The notes: generated from the sequence alone by a model not told the origin. A DNA stretch of 64,000 nt from Allopusillimonas soli (GCF_004153445.1 NZ_SDQC01000001.1:434001-498000), one strand, 5' to 3'. Positions 10,780-20,600 are shown, counted from the stretch's first letter. Numbers and translations: made by a program.

Positions 10780-10819
10780 CGGCGTCCGCCCTGCATGGCA
10801 TACAGGGGGAATATCCGGC

Positions 10820-11500
10820 ATGATGCTTGCACTACCCGGGCTGCTCGACGCGTCGCAGGTGCGAACGTGCCGGGCCGCCCTGGAACAGGCCCAATGGACG
10901 GACGGCCGCAGCACCGCTGGCCATCTTGCCATGGAGGCAAAGGACAATGAACAACTGCCACTGGATCATCCTTTGGCTGATGAACTGGGACGGCAGATTG
11001 TCACCGCGCTGACCGCAGACCCCTTGTTCATGTCCGCCGCGCTTCCACTGCGCATATTGCCGCCGCGGTTCAACCGGTATCGCGGCGGCGGGCAGTATGG
11101 CGACCATATCGACAATGCCATTTTCCAAGTACCGGGTTCGCCCCAGCGCGTGCGTTCGGATATCTCCACGACCGTGTTTCTGAGCGATCCAGCGGAATAC
11201 GAAGGCGGAGAACTGGTCATTCACGATACTTTCGGCGAAAGACAGGTCAAGCTGCCCGCTGGCCATGCCGTGCTATACCCGGGTACCAGCCTGCATCGTG
11301 TGGCGCCTGTCACCCGCGGGACGCGCTACGCCGCCTTTTGCTGGACACAGAGCCTGGTCAGAAGCGACACGCAGCGTGCCCTGCTCTTCGAACAGGATGT
11401 CGCCATACAACGGCTTACGCGTGCCGGAGCGTCGGCACAAATCCTTTCGCAGCTTACTGGCGTGTACCACAATCTCCTGCGCATGTGGTCCGAATTGTGA
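10820..11500 (+). CDS. Fe(II)/2-oxoglutarate dioxygenase, PiuC/YbiX type
   Basis: PKHD-type hydroxylase of 226 residues. The iron triad is His96-X-Asp98 ([10 protein letters not shown]) and His159 (PGTSLHRV), and Arg169 (GTRYAAF) is suited to bind the 2-oxoglutarate carboxylate. PiuC/YbiX proteins sit beside TonB-dependent iron receptors in many proteobacteria; the substrate is not established from sequence. A second in-frame ATG at 10823 is equally possible. The gene is 40 bp downstream of the receptor and 7 bp upstream of the FMN enzyme, consistent with one Fur-controlled operon. Confidence 0.92.
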   Translation: MMLALPGLLDASQVRTCRAALEQAQWTDGRSTAGHLAMEAKDNEQLPLDHPLADELGRQIVTALTADPLFMSAALPLRILPPRFNRYRGGGQYGDHIDNAIFQVPGSPQRVRSDISTTVFLSDPAEYEGGELVIHDTFGERQVKLPAGHAVLYPGTSLHRVAPVTRGTRYAAFCWTQSLVRSDTQRALLFEQDVAIQRLTRAGASAQILSQLTGVYHNLLRMWSEL

Positions 11501-11507
11501 GCACACC

Positions 11508-12617
11508 ATGAAGTCCGCCACTTCGCCTTCCCCAGCCGTCCCGCCGGGTATCGCCAGCGCCGCCGACTATGAAATCTGGGCGCGCGATCACATGGACGCC
11601 GGCGCATGGAGCTATCTCGACGGCGCCGGCGCGGATGGCATCACAGCCCGCGCCAACCAGGCCGCCTTCGCATCCATCCGCCTGCGCAGCAGGGTGTTGC
11701 GTCCATTGGGCGGCGCCCATACGCGCCTTTCGCTGCACGGGCATATGCATGCGCACCCCATCTTCATTGCGCCGACCGCCTTCCAGGCCCTGGCGCACCC
11801 GGACGCAGAGCACGCCACCGCTATGGCTGCCGCAGCCACCGGCACCGCCATGGTGCTCAGCATGCAGTCAGGCACGGCCATCGAGGCCCTGCAGCGCACC
11901 GCCACGCCGCCACTGCTATGGTTTCAGCTGTACGCGCAAGCCCAGCGCCGGGACACGCTGGCCCTGGCGCATCGGGCGCTCAACGCCGGAGCGCGCGCAT
12001 TGGTATTGACAGTGGATGCGCCTGTCAACGGCGTGCGCAACGCGGAAGTGCGCGCCGGTTTTCGCATGCCCGCCGATATCCGGCCGGTCCATCTGGATGG
12101 GCTTGCGCCCGCACACGCCAAGCCTGCCCCGCTGGGCGGGCAGCCTTTGTTCGATACAGGCATGCTCGACGCCGCACCGACCTGGGATGACATCGCCTGG
12201 CTGCGTGAACAGATCAACGCCCCCTTGTGGCTAAAAGGCATCATGGACCCTGACGATGCCAAGCGTGCAGCCGGACTGGGCCTGGATGGCCTCATTGTGT
12301 CCAATCATGGCGGGAGATGCCTGGATACCTTGCCCGCCACCATAGAAGCCCTCCCCGCCATCGCCTCGGCCGTCGGAAACAGCCTGCCCATCCTGATGGA
12401 CGGCGGCATAAGACGCGGCACCGATATCCTGAAAGCCATTGCGCTGGGCGCACGGGCAGTGCTGATAGGCCGTCCTGTGCTGCACGCGCTGGCGACGGCG
12501 GGCGCGCCCGCCGTCGCCCATCTCATCCAGATGCTGCGCGGCGAACTCGAAGTCGCCATGGCGCTGACCGGCTGCCGCTGCCTCGACGACATCGGCCCGG
12601 ACGTGATTTGGCCTTGA
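11508..12617 (+). CDS. FMN-dependent alpha-hydroxyacid oxidase/dehydrogenase
   Basis: TIM-barrel flavoprotein of the lactate/glycolate oxidase family, 369 residues. Family landmarks are the early Tyr in WSYLDGAG, IAPTAFQALAHPDAE, LTVDAPVNGVRNAEVR, LKGIMDPDDA and the catalytic-His motif SNHGGRCLD, followed by the phosphate site MDGGIRRGTDILKAIALGARAVLIGRP. Most relatives read SNHGGRQLD, so Gln is replaced by Cys next to the catalytic Arg. The product would oxidise a small 2-hydroxy acid to the 2-oxo acid; its link to iron uptake is unexplained. Start ATG is 7 bp after the PiuC stop, and a terminator follows directly. Confidence 0.9.
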   Translation: MKSATSPSPAVPPGIASAADYEIWARDHMDAGAWSYLDGAGADGITARANQAAFASIRLRSRVLRPLGGAHTRLSLHGHMHAHPIFIAPTAFQALAHPDAEHATAMAAAATGTAMVLSMQSGTAIEALQRTATPPLLWFQLYAQAQRRDTLALAHRALNAGARALVLTVDAPVNGVRNAEVRAGFRMPADIRPVHLDGLAPAHAKPAPLGGQPLFDTGMLDAAPTWDDIAWLREQINAPLWLKGIMDPDDAKRAAGLGLDGLIVSNHGGRCLDTLPATIEALPAIASAVGNSLPILMDGGIRRGTDILKAIALGARAVLIGRPVLHALATAGAPAVAHLIQMLRGELEVAMALTGCRCLDDIGPDVIWP

Positions 12618-12624
12618 AGGCAAT

Positions 12625-12656
12625 AAAAAAGCTTCCCCGCCGAGGAAGCTTTTTTT
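12625..12656. terminator. Bidirectional intrinsic terminator
   Basis: Stem AAAAAAGCTTCC (12625-12636) with GGAAGCTTTTTT (12644 onward), 7-nt loop. Poly-A and poly-T flanks let it serve both the iron operon and the convergent lipoprotein gene. Confidence 0.88.
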
Positions 12657-12711
12657 ATCAGAGGACGTGTCCCGTCTTTGCGCGGATCGCCGCCCAGCCC
12701 ACTGGCCTGGC

Positions 12712-12936
12712 CTAGTGCTTGCCTACCTGATCACCAATGACGCCACCGATGGCGGCACCCCCGACCGTGCCGAGCACACCGCCGCCCGTTACCACGGCGC
12801 CAGCCAGGCCGCCGAGACCGGCGCCCGTTACAGTGCTCTTCTGGCGATGGCTCATGTTGTCCCAGGAAGAGCAGCCGGCCATTGCAAACGCCAGAAGACC
12901 TGCCGCGCCAAATTTGCCGAGAGTGACCAGTTTCAT
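12712..12936 (-). CDS. Small glycine-zipper lipoprotein (OsmB-like)
   Basis: 74-residue protein with a lipoprotein signal peptide whose lipobox AMAGCSS places the lipidated Cys at residue 22. The mature part is a Gly/Ala-rich zipper (GAGLGGLAGAVVTGGGVLGTVGGAAIGGVIGD), as in OsmB and related envelope-stress lipoproteins. It probably sits in the outer or inner membrane as a small membrane-inserted lipoprotein. It is transcribed alone toward the terminator at 12625. The specific role is unknown. Confidence 0.85.
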   Translation of the reverse strand: MKLVTLGKFGAAGLLAFAMAGCSSWDNMSHRQKSTVTGAGLGGLAGAVVTGGGVLGTVGGAAIGGVIGDQVGKH

Positions 12937-13040
12937 GTGTTTTCTCCAAATGCAATGCTGTTACATGTATAAGTTACCCGATTTGGCCAGCAGACGCCAA
13001 TACTTCCAGCATCACCTTGTGAGCATGGGAAACAGTTGTT

Positions 13041-13634
13041 TCAATCGGGTTCCCCTGGCCGCTGGGGGATCGCCGCAGGCGGATCCGCGTCGACCGCCGC
13101 CTTGACCAGCGCCAACACATCCCGAAACTGCGGATGGGCCGGCGTACCCAGCCACTCATACATGGCCATTTCCGCACTGATGCTTTCCAGCCGGTGATGC
13201 GCCCAGCGGGCGCAAGCCGCGGCATGGTCGGCCATCCTCCGCGAGCCGATGCAATCGGTGACCAGCACTGGCGCAAGGCCCTGCTGCGCCAGGCCCAGGC
13301 CCGTCTGCAATACGCATATGTGCGCTTCGGCGCCCAACAGCAATATACGGCTGCGACCCCTTGGCAGCTCGGCCAGGAAATGGGCTTCGCGGGTGGCATC
13401 GAAATGTGTCTTGTGAATGACATGATCCACCAGCTTCCCGAGCTGCGGGCAGGTGACGCCTATCTTGTCCGCACAATGCTCAGTGGCGAACACGGGCACG
13501 CCCAGCAGTTGGGCGGCACGCAACAGCCTCTCGGTACGGGACAGCAGGCCCTCGTGATCGTGGACAGCCGGCAGCAATGCCGCCTGCATATCCACCAGCA
13601 ACAACATGGAATCGTGAGTGCTCAGCGTGGGCAT
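13041..13634 (-). CDS. Isochorismatase-family hydrolase
   Basis: Cysteine hydrolase of the isochorismatase/YcaC superfamily, 197 residues from the chosen start. The triad elements are Asp in LLVDMQAALLP and the nucleophilic Cys in GAEAHICVLQTGLGL; a Lys in the central part (VIHKTHFDA) would complete it. The ATG at 13634 has a good GGAGG at 13641-13645, so I prefer it to the ATG six codons earlier. The substrate is not predictable: members hydrolyse isochorismate, nicotinamide, ureas or unknown amides. It is followed by the lipoprotein gene on the same strand but 104 bp away. Confidence 0.88.
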   Translation of the reverse strand: MPTLSTHDSMLLLVDMQAALLPAVHDHEGLLSRTERLLRAAQLLGVPVFATEHCADKIGVTCPQLGKLVDHVIHKTHFDATREAHFLAELPRGRSRILLLGAEAHICVLQTGLGLAQQGLAPVLVTDCIGSRRMADHAAACARWAHHRLESISAEMAMYEWLGTPAHPQFRDVLALVKAAVDADPPAAIPQRPGEPD

Positions 13635-13687
13635 GGGGCCTCCTTGCGACAATGGCCGTGCAGGCGCCTACGATAACCGAATCGGAA

Positions 13688-15361
13688 CTATTTCAGCGCC
13701 TTGTAGCGAATGCGGCGTGGTTGGGCGCCCTCCTCACCCAATCGGCGCTTCTTGTCGGCCTCGTACTCCTGATAGTTGCCGTCGAAGAACACGACCTGGG
13801 AATCGCCCTCGAACGCCAGGATATGCGTGGCAATGCGGTCGAGAAACCAGCGGTCATGGCTGATGACCATGACGCTGCCGGCAAACTCGAGCAAAGCATC
13901 CTCCAGCGCACGCAGGGTTTCGACGTCCAGATCGTTAGACGGCTCATCCAGCAGAAGCAGGTTGCCACCCGCGATCAGGGTCTTGGCCAGATGCAGACGG
14001 CCGCGCTCGCCGCCGGAAAGCTTACCGACCAATTTGTTCTGGTCCGCGCCCCTGAAATTGAAGCGCCCCAGATAAGCACGGGACGACATCTCGAAGCGGC
14101 CGACGGTAATCAGATCCGCGCCGTCCGCAATGGCGTCGAATACGCTCTTGTCGTCGGGCAGCGACTCGCGCGACTGATCCACATAGGCCAGCTTCACAGT
14201 CTGGCCCAGCTTCAATGCGCCCGAATCGGGTTGTTCCTTGCCCGCAATCATGCGAAAGAGTGTCGATTTGCCCGCTCCATTAGGCCCGATGATGCCCACA
14301 ATGGCGCCCGGCGGCACCTTGAAGCTTAGGTTGTCGATAAGCAGTCTGTCGCCGTATGCCTTGCTGACCCCATCGAACTCCACCACCTCGTTGCCCAGCC
14401 TGTCCGCAACGGGAATAAAGATTTCCTGGGTTTCGTTGCGCTTCTGGTATTCGTGCGACGACAATTCCTCGAAACGGGACAAACGCGCCTTGGCCTTGGC
14501 CTGGCGCCCCTTGGGATTCTGCCTTACCCATTCCAGCTCCTTTCTGATCGTGCGCTGGCGGGCCGATTCGGCCGCCTCCTCTTGCTTCAGGCGATTGTCC
14601 TTCTGCTCAAGCCAGGAGCTGTAGTTCCCCTTCCAGGGTATGCCGTGTCCGCGATCCAGCTCCAGTATCCATTCGGCGGCATTGTCCAGGAAATACCGAT
14701 CGTGCGTGACGCCCACCACCGTGCCCGGGAATTTACGCAGAAACTGCTCCAGCCATTCGACACTTTCCGCGTCCAAGTGGTTGGTGGGTTCGTCCAGCAG
14801 CAGCATGTCGGGCTTGGACAGCAGCAGGCGGCACAACGCAACACGGCGCTTCTCGCCGCCGGACAGATTGCCGATGATGGCATCCCAAGAAGGCAGGCGC
14901 AGCGCGTCGGCGGCGATTTCCATTTGATGGTCGATATCGTCGGCGCCACTCGAAGCCGCGGCCGCAATGACAGCCTCGAGTTCGGCCTGCTCGGCCGCCA
15001 GCTTGTCGAAATCGGCGTCCGGCTCGGCGTAGGCAGCGTAGACCTCATCGAGCCGCTTGCGCGCAGAGAATACATCGCCCAAGCCCTCCTCCACCGCCTG
15101 ACGCACGGTATGGGCGGGATCGAGCACGGGTTCCTGGGGCAAATAGCCGATCTTGATGTCGGCCATCGGGATGGCCTCGCCTTCAATCTCGCTATCGACA
15201 CCCGCCATGATTCTGAGCAGTGTGGACTTGCCCGATCCGTTCAGGCCCAGCACACCGATCTTGGCGCCTGGGAAGAATGACAGGGATATATCGCGCAGGA
15301 TCTGCCGCTTGGGCGGCACGATTTTGCCGACGCGATTCATGGTGTATACGTATTGGGCCAT
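13688..15361 (-). CDS. ettA: Energy-dependent translational throttle protein EttA (ABC-F)
   Basis: Ribosome-associated ABC-F ATPase of 557 residues that gates the first elongation step according to the ATP/ADP ratio. It aligns end to end with E. coli EttA from MAQYVYTMNRVGK. Two Walker A motifs (GLNGSGKSTLL, GPNGAGKSTLF), two signatures (NLSGGEKRR, KLSGGERGR) and the interdomain P-site-tRNA-interacting linker (KELEWVRQNPKGRQAKAKARLSRFEEL region) are present. The start at 15361 reproduces the E. coli N-terminus; upstream in-frame codons would add ten unrelated residues. Confidence 0.96.
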   Translation of the reverse strand: MAQYVYTMNRVGKIVPPKRQILRDISLSFFPGAKIGVLGLNGSGKSTLLRIMAGVDSEIEGEAIPMADIKIGYLPQEPVLDPAHTVRQAVEEGLGDVFSARKRLDEVYAAYAEPDADFDKLAAEQAELEAVIAAAASSGADDIDHQMEIAADALRLPSWDAIIGNLSGGEKRRVALCRLLLSKPDMLLLDEPTNHLDAESVEWLEQFLRKFPGTVVGVTHDRYFLDNAAEWILELDRGHGIPWKGNYSSWLEQKDNRLKQEEAAESARQRTIRKELEWVRQNPKGRQAKAKARLSRFEELSSHEYQKRNETQEIFIPVADRLGNEVVEFDGVSKAYGDRLLIDNLSFKVPPGAIVGIIGPNGAGKSTLFRMIAGKEQPDSGALKLGQTVKLAYVDQSRESLPDDKSVFDAIADGADLITVGRFEMSSRAYLGRFNFRGADQNKLVGKLSGGERGRLHLAKTLIAGGNLLLLDEPSNDLDVETLRALEDALLEFAGSVMVISHDRWFLDRIATHILAFEGDSQVVFFDGNYQEYEADKKRRLGEEGAQPRRIRYKALK

Positions 15362-15511
15362 GGCAAAACAAATGAGAAATCGTTGAAACAAAGCCCCGAT
15401 TGTAGGCCGGGCAGAAAAATAAAGGGCGGTGAAAGCATTGAAACAAAGGGTTCCGGCGCCGGGATGGGTGACTTAAAATACCTGTTTGTCCAGATTCACC
15501 GGACGGGCCTC

Positions 15512-16033
15512 ATGACCAATACACCTATCGCTCCGCTTGTTTTCACAGCCGATGAGCTCGATCTGCTCGGACAGACGGCGGATGCGCTTAGCGCCTACAT
15601 GGGCAAGCCCGTGCTTGCCGAAGTCATGGACGCGCGGGAAACAGGCTTCGAATGGGTGATATTCGCGGTGCCGCTAGACGTGGGCGAGGACGCAAACGAC
15701 CTGGTCACAGTGCAAATCGGGGGCCAAGGCGCGCGGCTGCTGGGCAGCAAGGGCGGCATGGAAATCCTGGACGGCGATGTCTACGCCTGCGAATATCTGT
15801 GGGCCATACAGCTGACCGACCTGGACGGGCTTCGATTCATCAAGCTGGATCAGACCGGCGATGAAATTGCCTGGGCCGAAACACTGCAGGAGGTCCTGCC
15901 CTTTGCCATGGAAGACGATGAAATCATCTCGGCGGAAGACGACGAAGATGAGGACGAGGATGGCGATGAGGGCGAAGGCAGCGATGGAGCGCCTGCGCGC
16001 GACGTGCCCGGGAGCCATGGTCCGGCAGCCTGA
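15512..16033 (+). CDS. Hypothetical protein with acidic C-terminal tail
   Basis: 173-residue protein that I do not recognise. The first 130 residues look like a compact alpha/beta fold without motifs (FTADELDLLGQTADALSAYMGKPVLAEVMD, FEWVIFAVPLDV). After about residue 132 there is a highly acidic low-complexity segment in which nearly every residue is Asp or Glu, then a Gly/Ala-rich end. I chose the ATG at 15512; longer in-frame versions add an unlikely N-terminus. It is divergent from ettA (150 bp between starts) and convergent with the glycosyltransferase. Presumably cytoplasmic. Confidence 0.7.
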   Translation: MTNTPIAPLVFTADELDLLGQTADALSAYMGKPVLAEVMDARETGFEWVIFAVPLDVGEDANDLVTVQIGGQGARLLGSKGGMEILDGDVYACEYLWAIQLTDLDGLRFIKLDQTGDEIAWAETLQEVLPFAMEDDEIISAEDDEDEDEDGDEGEGSDGAPARDVPGSHGPAA

Positions 16034-16060
16034 ACCGTAGCGCTGGCCGGAGGCTTGAGG

Positions 16061-16993
16061 TCAGTCCGATGTGCGGATGCGATCACGAATATACAGCAGA
16101 GCGCCCAGCGGCCACATCAGGCCGACCAGCAGGCGCGGCCCGATGCCCCTGAGCCGCCGTCCACGCGGCCGGGCCTGCCGCCCGTGCCGCATAAGCAGCG
16201 AAAAGCGGGTGTAGCGCGCACCGGCCATCAGAAACGCTTGCGGACGATACCGAAACCACGGCAAGCACTCCATCACCGTATCCTGCGCCAGCAACCAAAG
16301 CCCGAGCGCATGCTGCTGCCCGTCCCGGCCTTGACGCGAAATGGAATCGGCACTGTCGTAATACACCCTGAACACCTGATTGACAAAGCGAGTCAGATAG
16401 CCGGCACGCGCAATGGCGCGCCAGACAAGGCTCTCGGGCACAAATCCCGCGATCTCCTCCGGAAAGGGAAAGCGGCGCAACACGTCCGTGCGCAGGCATC
16501 CGAATTTCTCGCCCCGCACATGGTATTTGAATGTCATGTCCAGCGACGTGGCATCGAATACATCGGCGGGAAACATATCGCCCACAATGCTTCCGTCGGG
16601 ACGCGCGCACAGGCCCGTAATAGCCACATAGCGGTCGCGCTCATTCGGCGGAATTTCTCCCCAGGCCGTGGCCATGCTGTACAATGCATTGGCATCCAGG
16701 CTGTCGTCGCTGTCCAGCGCCACCACAAGCTCGCCGCTTGCCTTTCTCACGCCGCGGTTGAACGCCGTTTTCTTGTGCTGATTGTTTTGCCACATGTAGT
16801 GGATGGGAAAACTGGCTTCCTGCTGCCAGCCCATGACCATGGCGCGCGTGTTGTCCGTAGAGCCGTCATCCACGATGACCCATTCGAAATCCTGGAAGGA
16901 TTGCTCGCGCAGCGAATGATAGACGCGCTCCAGCGTATGCGCCCGATTATAAGTGGGCGTAACAATGCAAAATAAATGACGCCAGCCAGCCAT
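16061..16993 (-). CDS. Family 2 glycosyltransferase
   Basis: GT-A fold glycosyltransferase of 310 residues. The N-terminus reads FCIVTPTYNRAHTLERVYHSLREQ, followed by VIVDDGSTDNT and the metal-binding DXD-like VALDSDDSLD. This matches GT2 enzymes that add sugars from nucleotide donors to surface glycans or lipids. Start chosen at 16993 because the fold begins there; the longer open frame to 17059 is unlike the family. No other polysaccharide genes are adjacent, so the acceptor is unknown. Confidence 0.88.
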   Translation of the reverse strand: MAGWRHLFCIVTPTYNRAHTLERVYHSLREQSFQDFEWVIVDDGSTDNTRAMVMGWQQEASFPIHYMWQNNQHKKTAFNRGVRKASGELVVALDSDDSLDANALYSMATAWGEIPPNERDRYVAITGLCARPDGSIVGDMFPADVFDATSLDMTFKYHVRGEKFGCLRTDVLRRFPFPEEIAGFVPESLVWRAIARAGYLTRFVNQVFRVYYDSADSISRQGRDGQQHALGLWLLAQDTVMECLPWFRYRPQAFLMAGARYTRFSLLMRHGRQARPRGRRLRGIGPRLLVGLMWPLGALLYIRDRIRTSD

Positions 16994-17060
16994 AGACAAC
17001 TTCGCCTTGGTTATGCCATACCCGCAGTTCTTATAATTCACGCCTTGATGATAGGCCAAA

Positions 17061-17094
17061 AAAAAACCGCAACCCTTGAAGGCTGCGGTTTTTT
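17061..17094 (-). terminator. Rho-independent terminator downstream of the 42-aa ORF
   Basis: Stem AAAAACCGCA (17062-17071) with TGCGGTTTTT (17084-17093), plus an inner CC/GG pair. On the minus strand it is followed by a long run of T residues (A run 17058-17067 on the plus strand). It lies 90 bp beyond the stop of the small ORF. Confidence 0.85.
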
Positions 17095-17183
17095 GCCAAC
17101 ATTACATCAGGATACAGACGCTACCGGGTTAACCCGGCATGATCTTTGCAAAACTGACATGAATGCCGGCCATCAGTCGCCGC

Positions 17184-17312
17184 TCAGGCGCGCTTGACCT
17201 TTTCGAGCATCTTGAACACGCCCTTGGGTTGGCGCACAAAAAGGCGCTTGAATGCCTTGCCCAGGCAGCGGCGCTCAAGAGTATTGCGACGCGTGCGTTT
17301 GATTTCTGCCAT
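17184..17312 (-). CDS. Small, very basic 42-residue protein
   Basis: Short ORF beginning MAEIKRTRRNTLERRC and ending MLEKVKRA: 15 Lys/Arg against 3 Glu in 42 residues, with one Cys. The start has a good Shine-Dalgarno (GGAG, 6 nt before the ATG on the minus strand), a TAAAAT -10-like element at 17384-17389 upstream, and an intrinsic terminator downstream, so it looks like an autonomous gene. I do not recognise a family. The composition suggests nucleic-acid or ribosome binding, but that is inference. It is divergent from the uvrA unit. Confidence 0.65.
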   Translation of the reverse strand: MAEIKRTRRNTLERRCLGKAFKRLFVRQPKGVFKMLEKVKRA

Positions 17313-17655
17313 GATGATCTCCGATCTGATATGCCCAGGGCGATGCCAGAACCAGCAGCGCCGCAAAATCCGGTAAACATATGATTTTATCCTGAATTTG
17401 CCGCCGATGCACAATCCTGCGCCAAGCGCGCCGCAGCGCTCCCGAATATCGGCCGCAGCCGCTCGAGCCGGAACAGCGCAATGGCGCTGGGGTGATGCCG
17501 CCGAAGCGTTTATGATGGGTGCTGGAGAACGCGTGTCGGTTTTCCTGCGGACACGGAAAAACAGCAGACAAAACACCTGTTTATGTATACAGTTTAAACT
17601 GTAGCCGTTTCCGCCGTCCCAACGGGCCTCTGGCCCAGAGTCTGCCAACGCACCC
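17313..17655. other. Intergenic region between the small basic ORF and uvrA
   Basis: 343 bp with no supported gene. It holds a TAAAAT -10-like element on the minus strand (17384-17389) for the small ORF and the LexA box at 17577-17592 for uvrA. The middle part (about 17400-17570) is GC-rich with no feature I can name. Confidence 0.7.
17577..17592. promoter_or_regulatory. LexA (SOS) box upstream of uvrA
   Basis: CTGTTTATGTATACAG is a full match to the gamma/beta-proteobacterial LexA pattern CTGT-N8-ACAG with an AT-rich core. It lies 63 bp before the uvrA start, where LexA would block the promoter. SOS induction is inferred from established LexA biology. Confidence 0.85.
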
Positions 17656-20600
17656 ATGACTTCACAAATCCGCATCTTTGGCGCCCGCCAGAACAATCTC
17701 AAGAATCTCGATGTTGCCGTCAACACTGGTGAGCTGCTTGTCATCACCGGCGTATCCGGGTCGGGCAAAAGCTCGCTGGCCTTCGATACGCTGTACGCCG
17801 AAGGCCAGCGCCGCTACGTCGAGACATTTTCCCCGTATGCCCGCCAGTTCCTCGACCGCATGGACAAGCCGCAGGTCGAGCGCATCGAAGGCATTCTGCC
17901 CGCCATTGCCATAGACCAGGTCAATCCTGTGCGCAACTCCCGCAGCACCGTGGGCACCATGACTGAGCTGAACGACCATCTCAAGCTGCTGTTCGCCCGC
18001 TTGGGCCGCCTGTACTGCCAATGCTGCGGACAACCCGTATTGCGCGACAACGCGGAATCCATACGCCAACAGTTGGCCGTGCGCACCCAGGCCGAAGATC
18101 CCCGTCTCGTCGTCACCTTCCCCATCGTCATCCCGGCCAACTACACCGAGGAGGAAGTCCGAGGCTTTCTCGAGCAGCAGGGCTACACCCGCATACACCA
18201 CGAGGAAACACGCCTGCACACGCCGTCGTCCCGAAGCAAGGGCAAAAAAGGCAAGGCTGCCGCCACCAAGCCGGAGAAGCTGCGTGTGCTGCACGTCATA
18301 CAGGACCGCTTCCGCTTCGGTTCCGCGGAAACCGGACGCGTCATGGAAGCGCTCGATACCGCGCTCAAGCAGGGCGATGGGCATGTTGCCATCCATGTCA
18401 TACCGGACGACGCCAGCCATGCAAATGGCGGCGCGCCCCTGGATGCTGCCAAGGCCCCGGAGAGCCCTCCGCCTGCGGAGGCCGCCGGCGCCAATGGCCT
18501 CGTATGGCGGTTCAGCAGCCGCCTGCACTGCGCGCAATGCGATATCGAATACGCCACGCCGCTGCCCAGCACTTTCTCCTTCAACTCGCCGCTCGGAGCA
18601 TGCGAATCCTGCCGCGGCTTCGGCCGCGTGATGGGCATAGATTATGGCCTCGTGGTGCCCGACACCACCAAGACGCTGCGCGGCGGGGCTCTGCGGCCGT
18701 GGCAGACTGCCAGCTACAAGGAATGCCAAACCGAAATGGAGCAGTATGCGCCCAAGGCGGGCGTGCGCCTCGATGTCCCCTGGCAGGACCTCACCGACGA
18801 CGAACGGCGCTGGGTCATTGACGGCGCGCCCGACTGGAAGGGCGGCCCCCAGGCCTGGAAGCACCAATGGTATGGCGCCCAGCGCTTCTTCGATTGGCTG
18901 GAATCGCGCGCCTACAAAATGCATGTGCGCGTGTTGCTCTCCAAGTACCGCAGCTATACACCCTGCCCCGCGTGTGGGGGAGCCCGGCTCAAACCCGACG
19001 CCACGCTGTGGCGCATCGGCGATGAAACAGCCGCCGCCGGCGACGGCAGCTATCCGCGCTTCATGCCCGTGCATGCCACCTGGACGCGCGCGCAGCTCGA
19101 TGCCATGCCGGGGCTGGGCATCCACGATCTCATGCGCCTGCCCATAGAGCGGGTTCGCGATTACTTCCAGCAGATCAGCTTCGGCCAGCAGATGGACGCT
19201 GCACTCGATCTGCTTCTCACCGAGGTTCGCACGCGGTTGAAGTTCCTGTGCGACGTCGGGCTGGGCTACCTCTCACTAGACCGGCAAAGCCGCACGCTCT
19301 CCGGTGGCGAAGTCCAGCGCATCAATCTCACCACGGCCCTCGGCACATCCCTGGTCAATACCTTGTTCGTGCTGGACGAGCCGTCCATAGGCCTACACCC
19401 CCGCGACATGCACCGCGTCGTCGAAGTCATGCACCGCCTGCGGGCCAACGGCAACACCCTGGTAGTGGTCGAACACGACCCGCAGGTCATGATCGCCGCG
19501 GACCGCATCATGGACATCGGGCCGGGTCCGGGCGAGCGCGGCGGACACATTGTGTTCGATGGCACACCCGAACAACTGCGCCATGCCGAAACCCTTACAG
19601 GCAACTACCTGGGTGGCCGCCTGCGCGTCGAGGCGCCGCGCCCCATGCCGGTGGCCAGCGGCACGCCGCGCCTGCTACTCGAGGGCGTCCGTGCCAACAA
19701 CCTGAAGAACATCTCGGTTTCCATCCCTCTTGGGCGACTGGTCTGCATCACCGGCGTCTCGGGATCGGGCAAATCCACGCTCGTGCAGGATGTCCTGTAT
19801 CCAGCCATGCTCAAGCATCAAGGCAAGCCAACGGAGGCGCCTGGGCCCTTTGACCGCCTGCTGGGCGCCGAGCAGCTGGCCGGGGTCGTCATGGTCGACC
19901 AAACCCCAATAGGCAAGACGGCGCGATCCAATCCGGCCAGCTATGTGGGCGCCTTCGATCCCATCCGCAAGCTGTTCGCCAACGCACCCACCGCCAAGGA
20001 ACGGGGCTATACAGCGGGCACGTTCAGCTTCAACACGGGTGACGGCCGTTGTCCCACCTGCGGCGGCACTGGTTTTGAACACGTCGAGATGCAGTTTCTG
20101 TCCGACGTCTATTTGCGATGCCCCGACTGCGATGGCAAACGGTTCCGCCCCGAAATCCTCGAGGTGCGCGTTGAGCACATGGGGCGCAGCGCATCCATAG
20201 CCGACGTGCTGGAAATGACCATTACCGAAGCGCTCGCGTTTTTTCAGGGGCTGCGCGATGTGCAGTGGGCGCTGTCGCCGCTGGCCGACGTGGGCCTGGA
20301 ATACGTGCGCCTGGGCCAACCTGTGCCCACGCTGTCGGGCGGCGAAGCGCAGCGCCTCAAGCTGGCCGGCCACCTTGCCGAAGCGGCGCGCAGCGGCATC
20401 TCGTCTGCCCGCGTTGCAAAGAAGGGCAGCCTCTTTCTTTTCGATGAACCCACCACTGGCCTGCATTTCGACGACGTCGCCAAGCTCATGCGAGCCTTCC
20501 GCAAACTGCTTGCGGCCGGGCATTCGCTGCTTATCATCGAGCACAATCTCGACGTGATACGCGCCGCCGACTGGTTGATCGACCTTGGGCCCGAAGGCGG

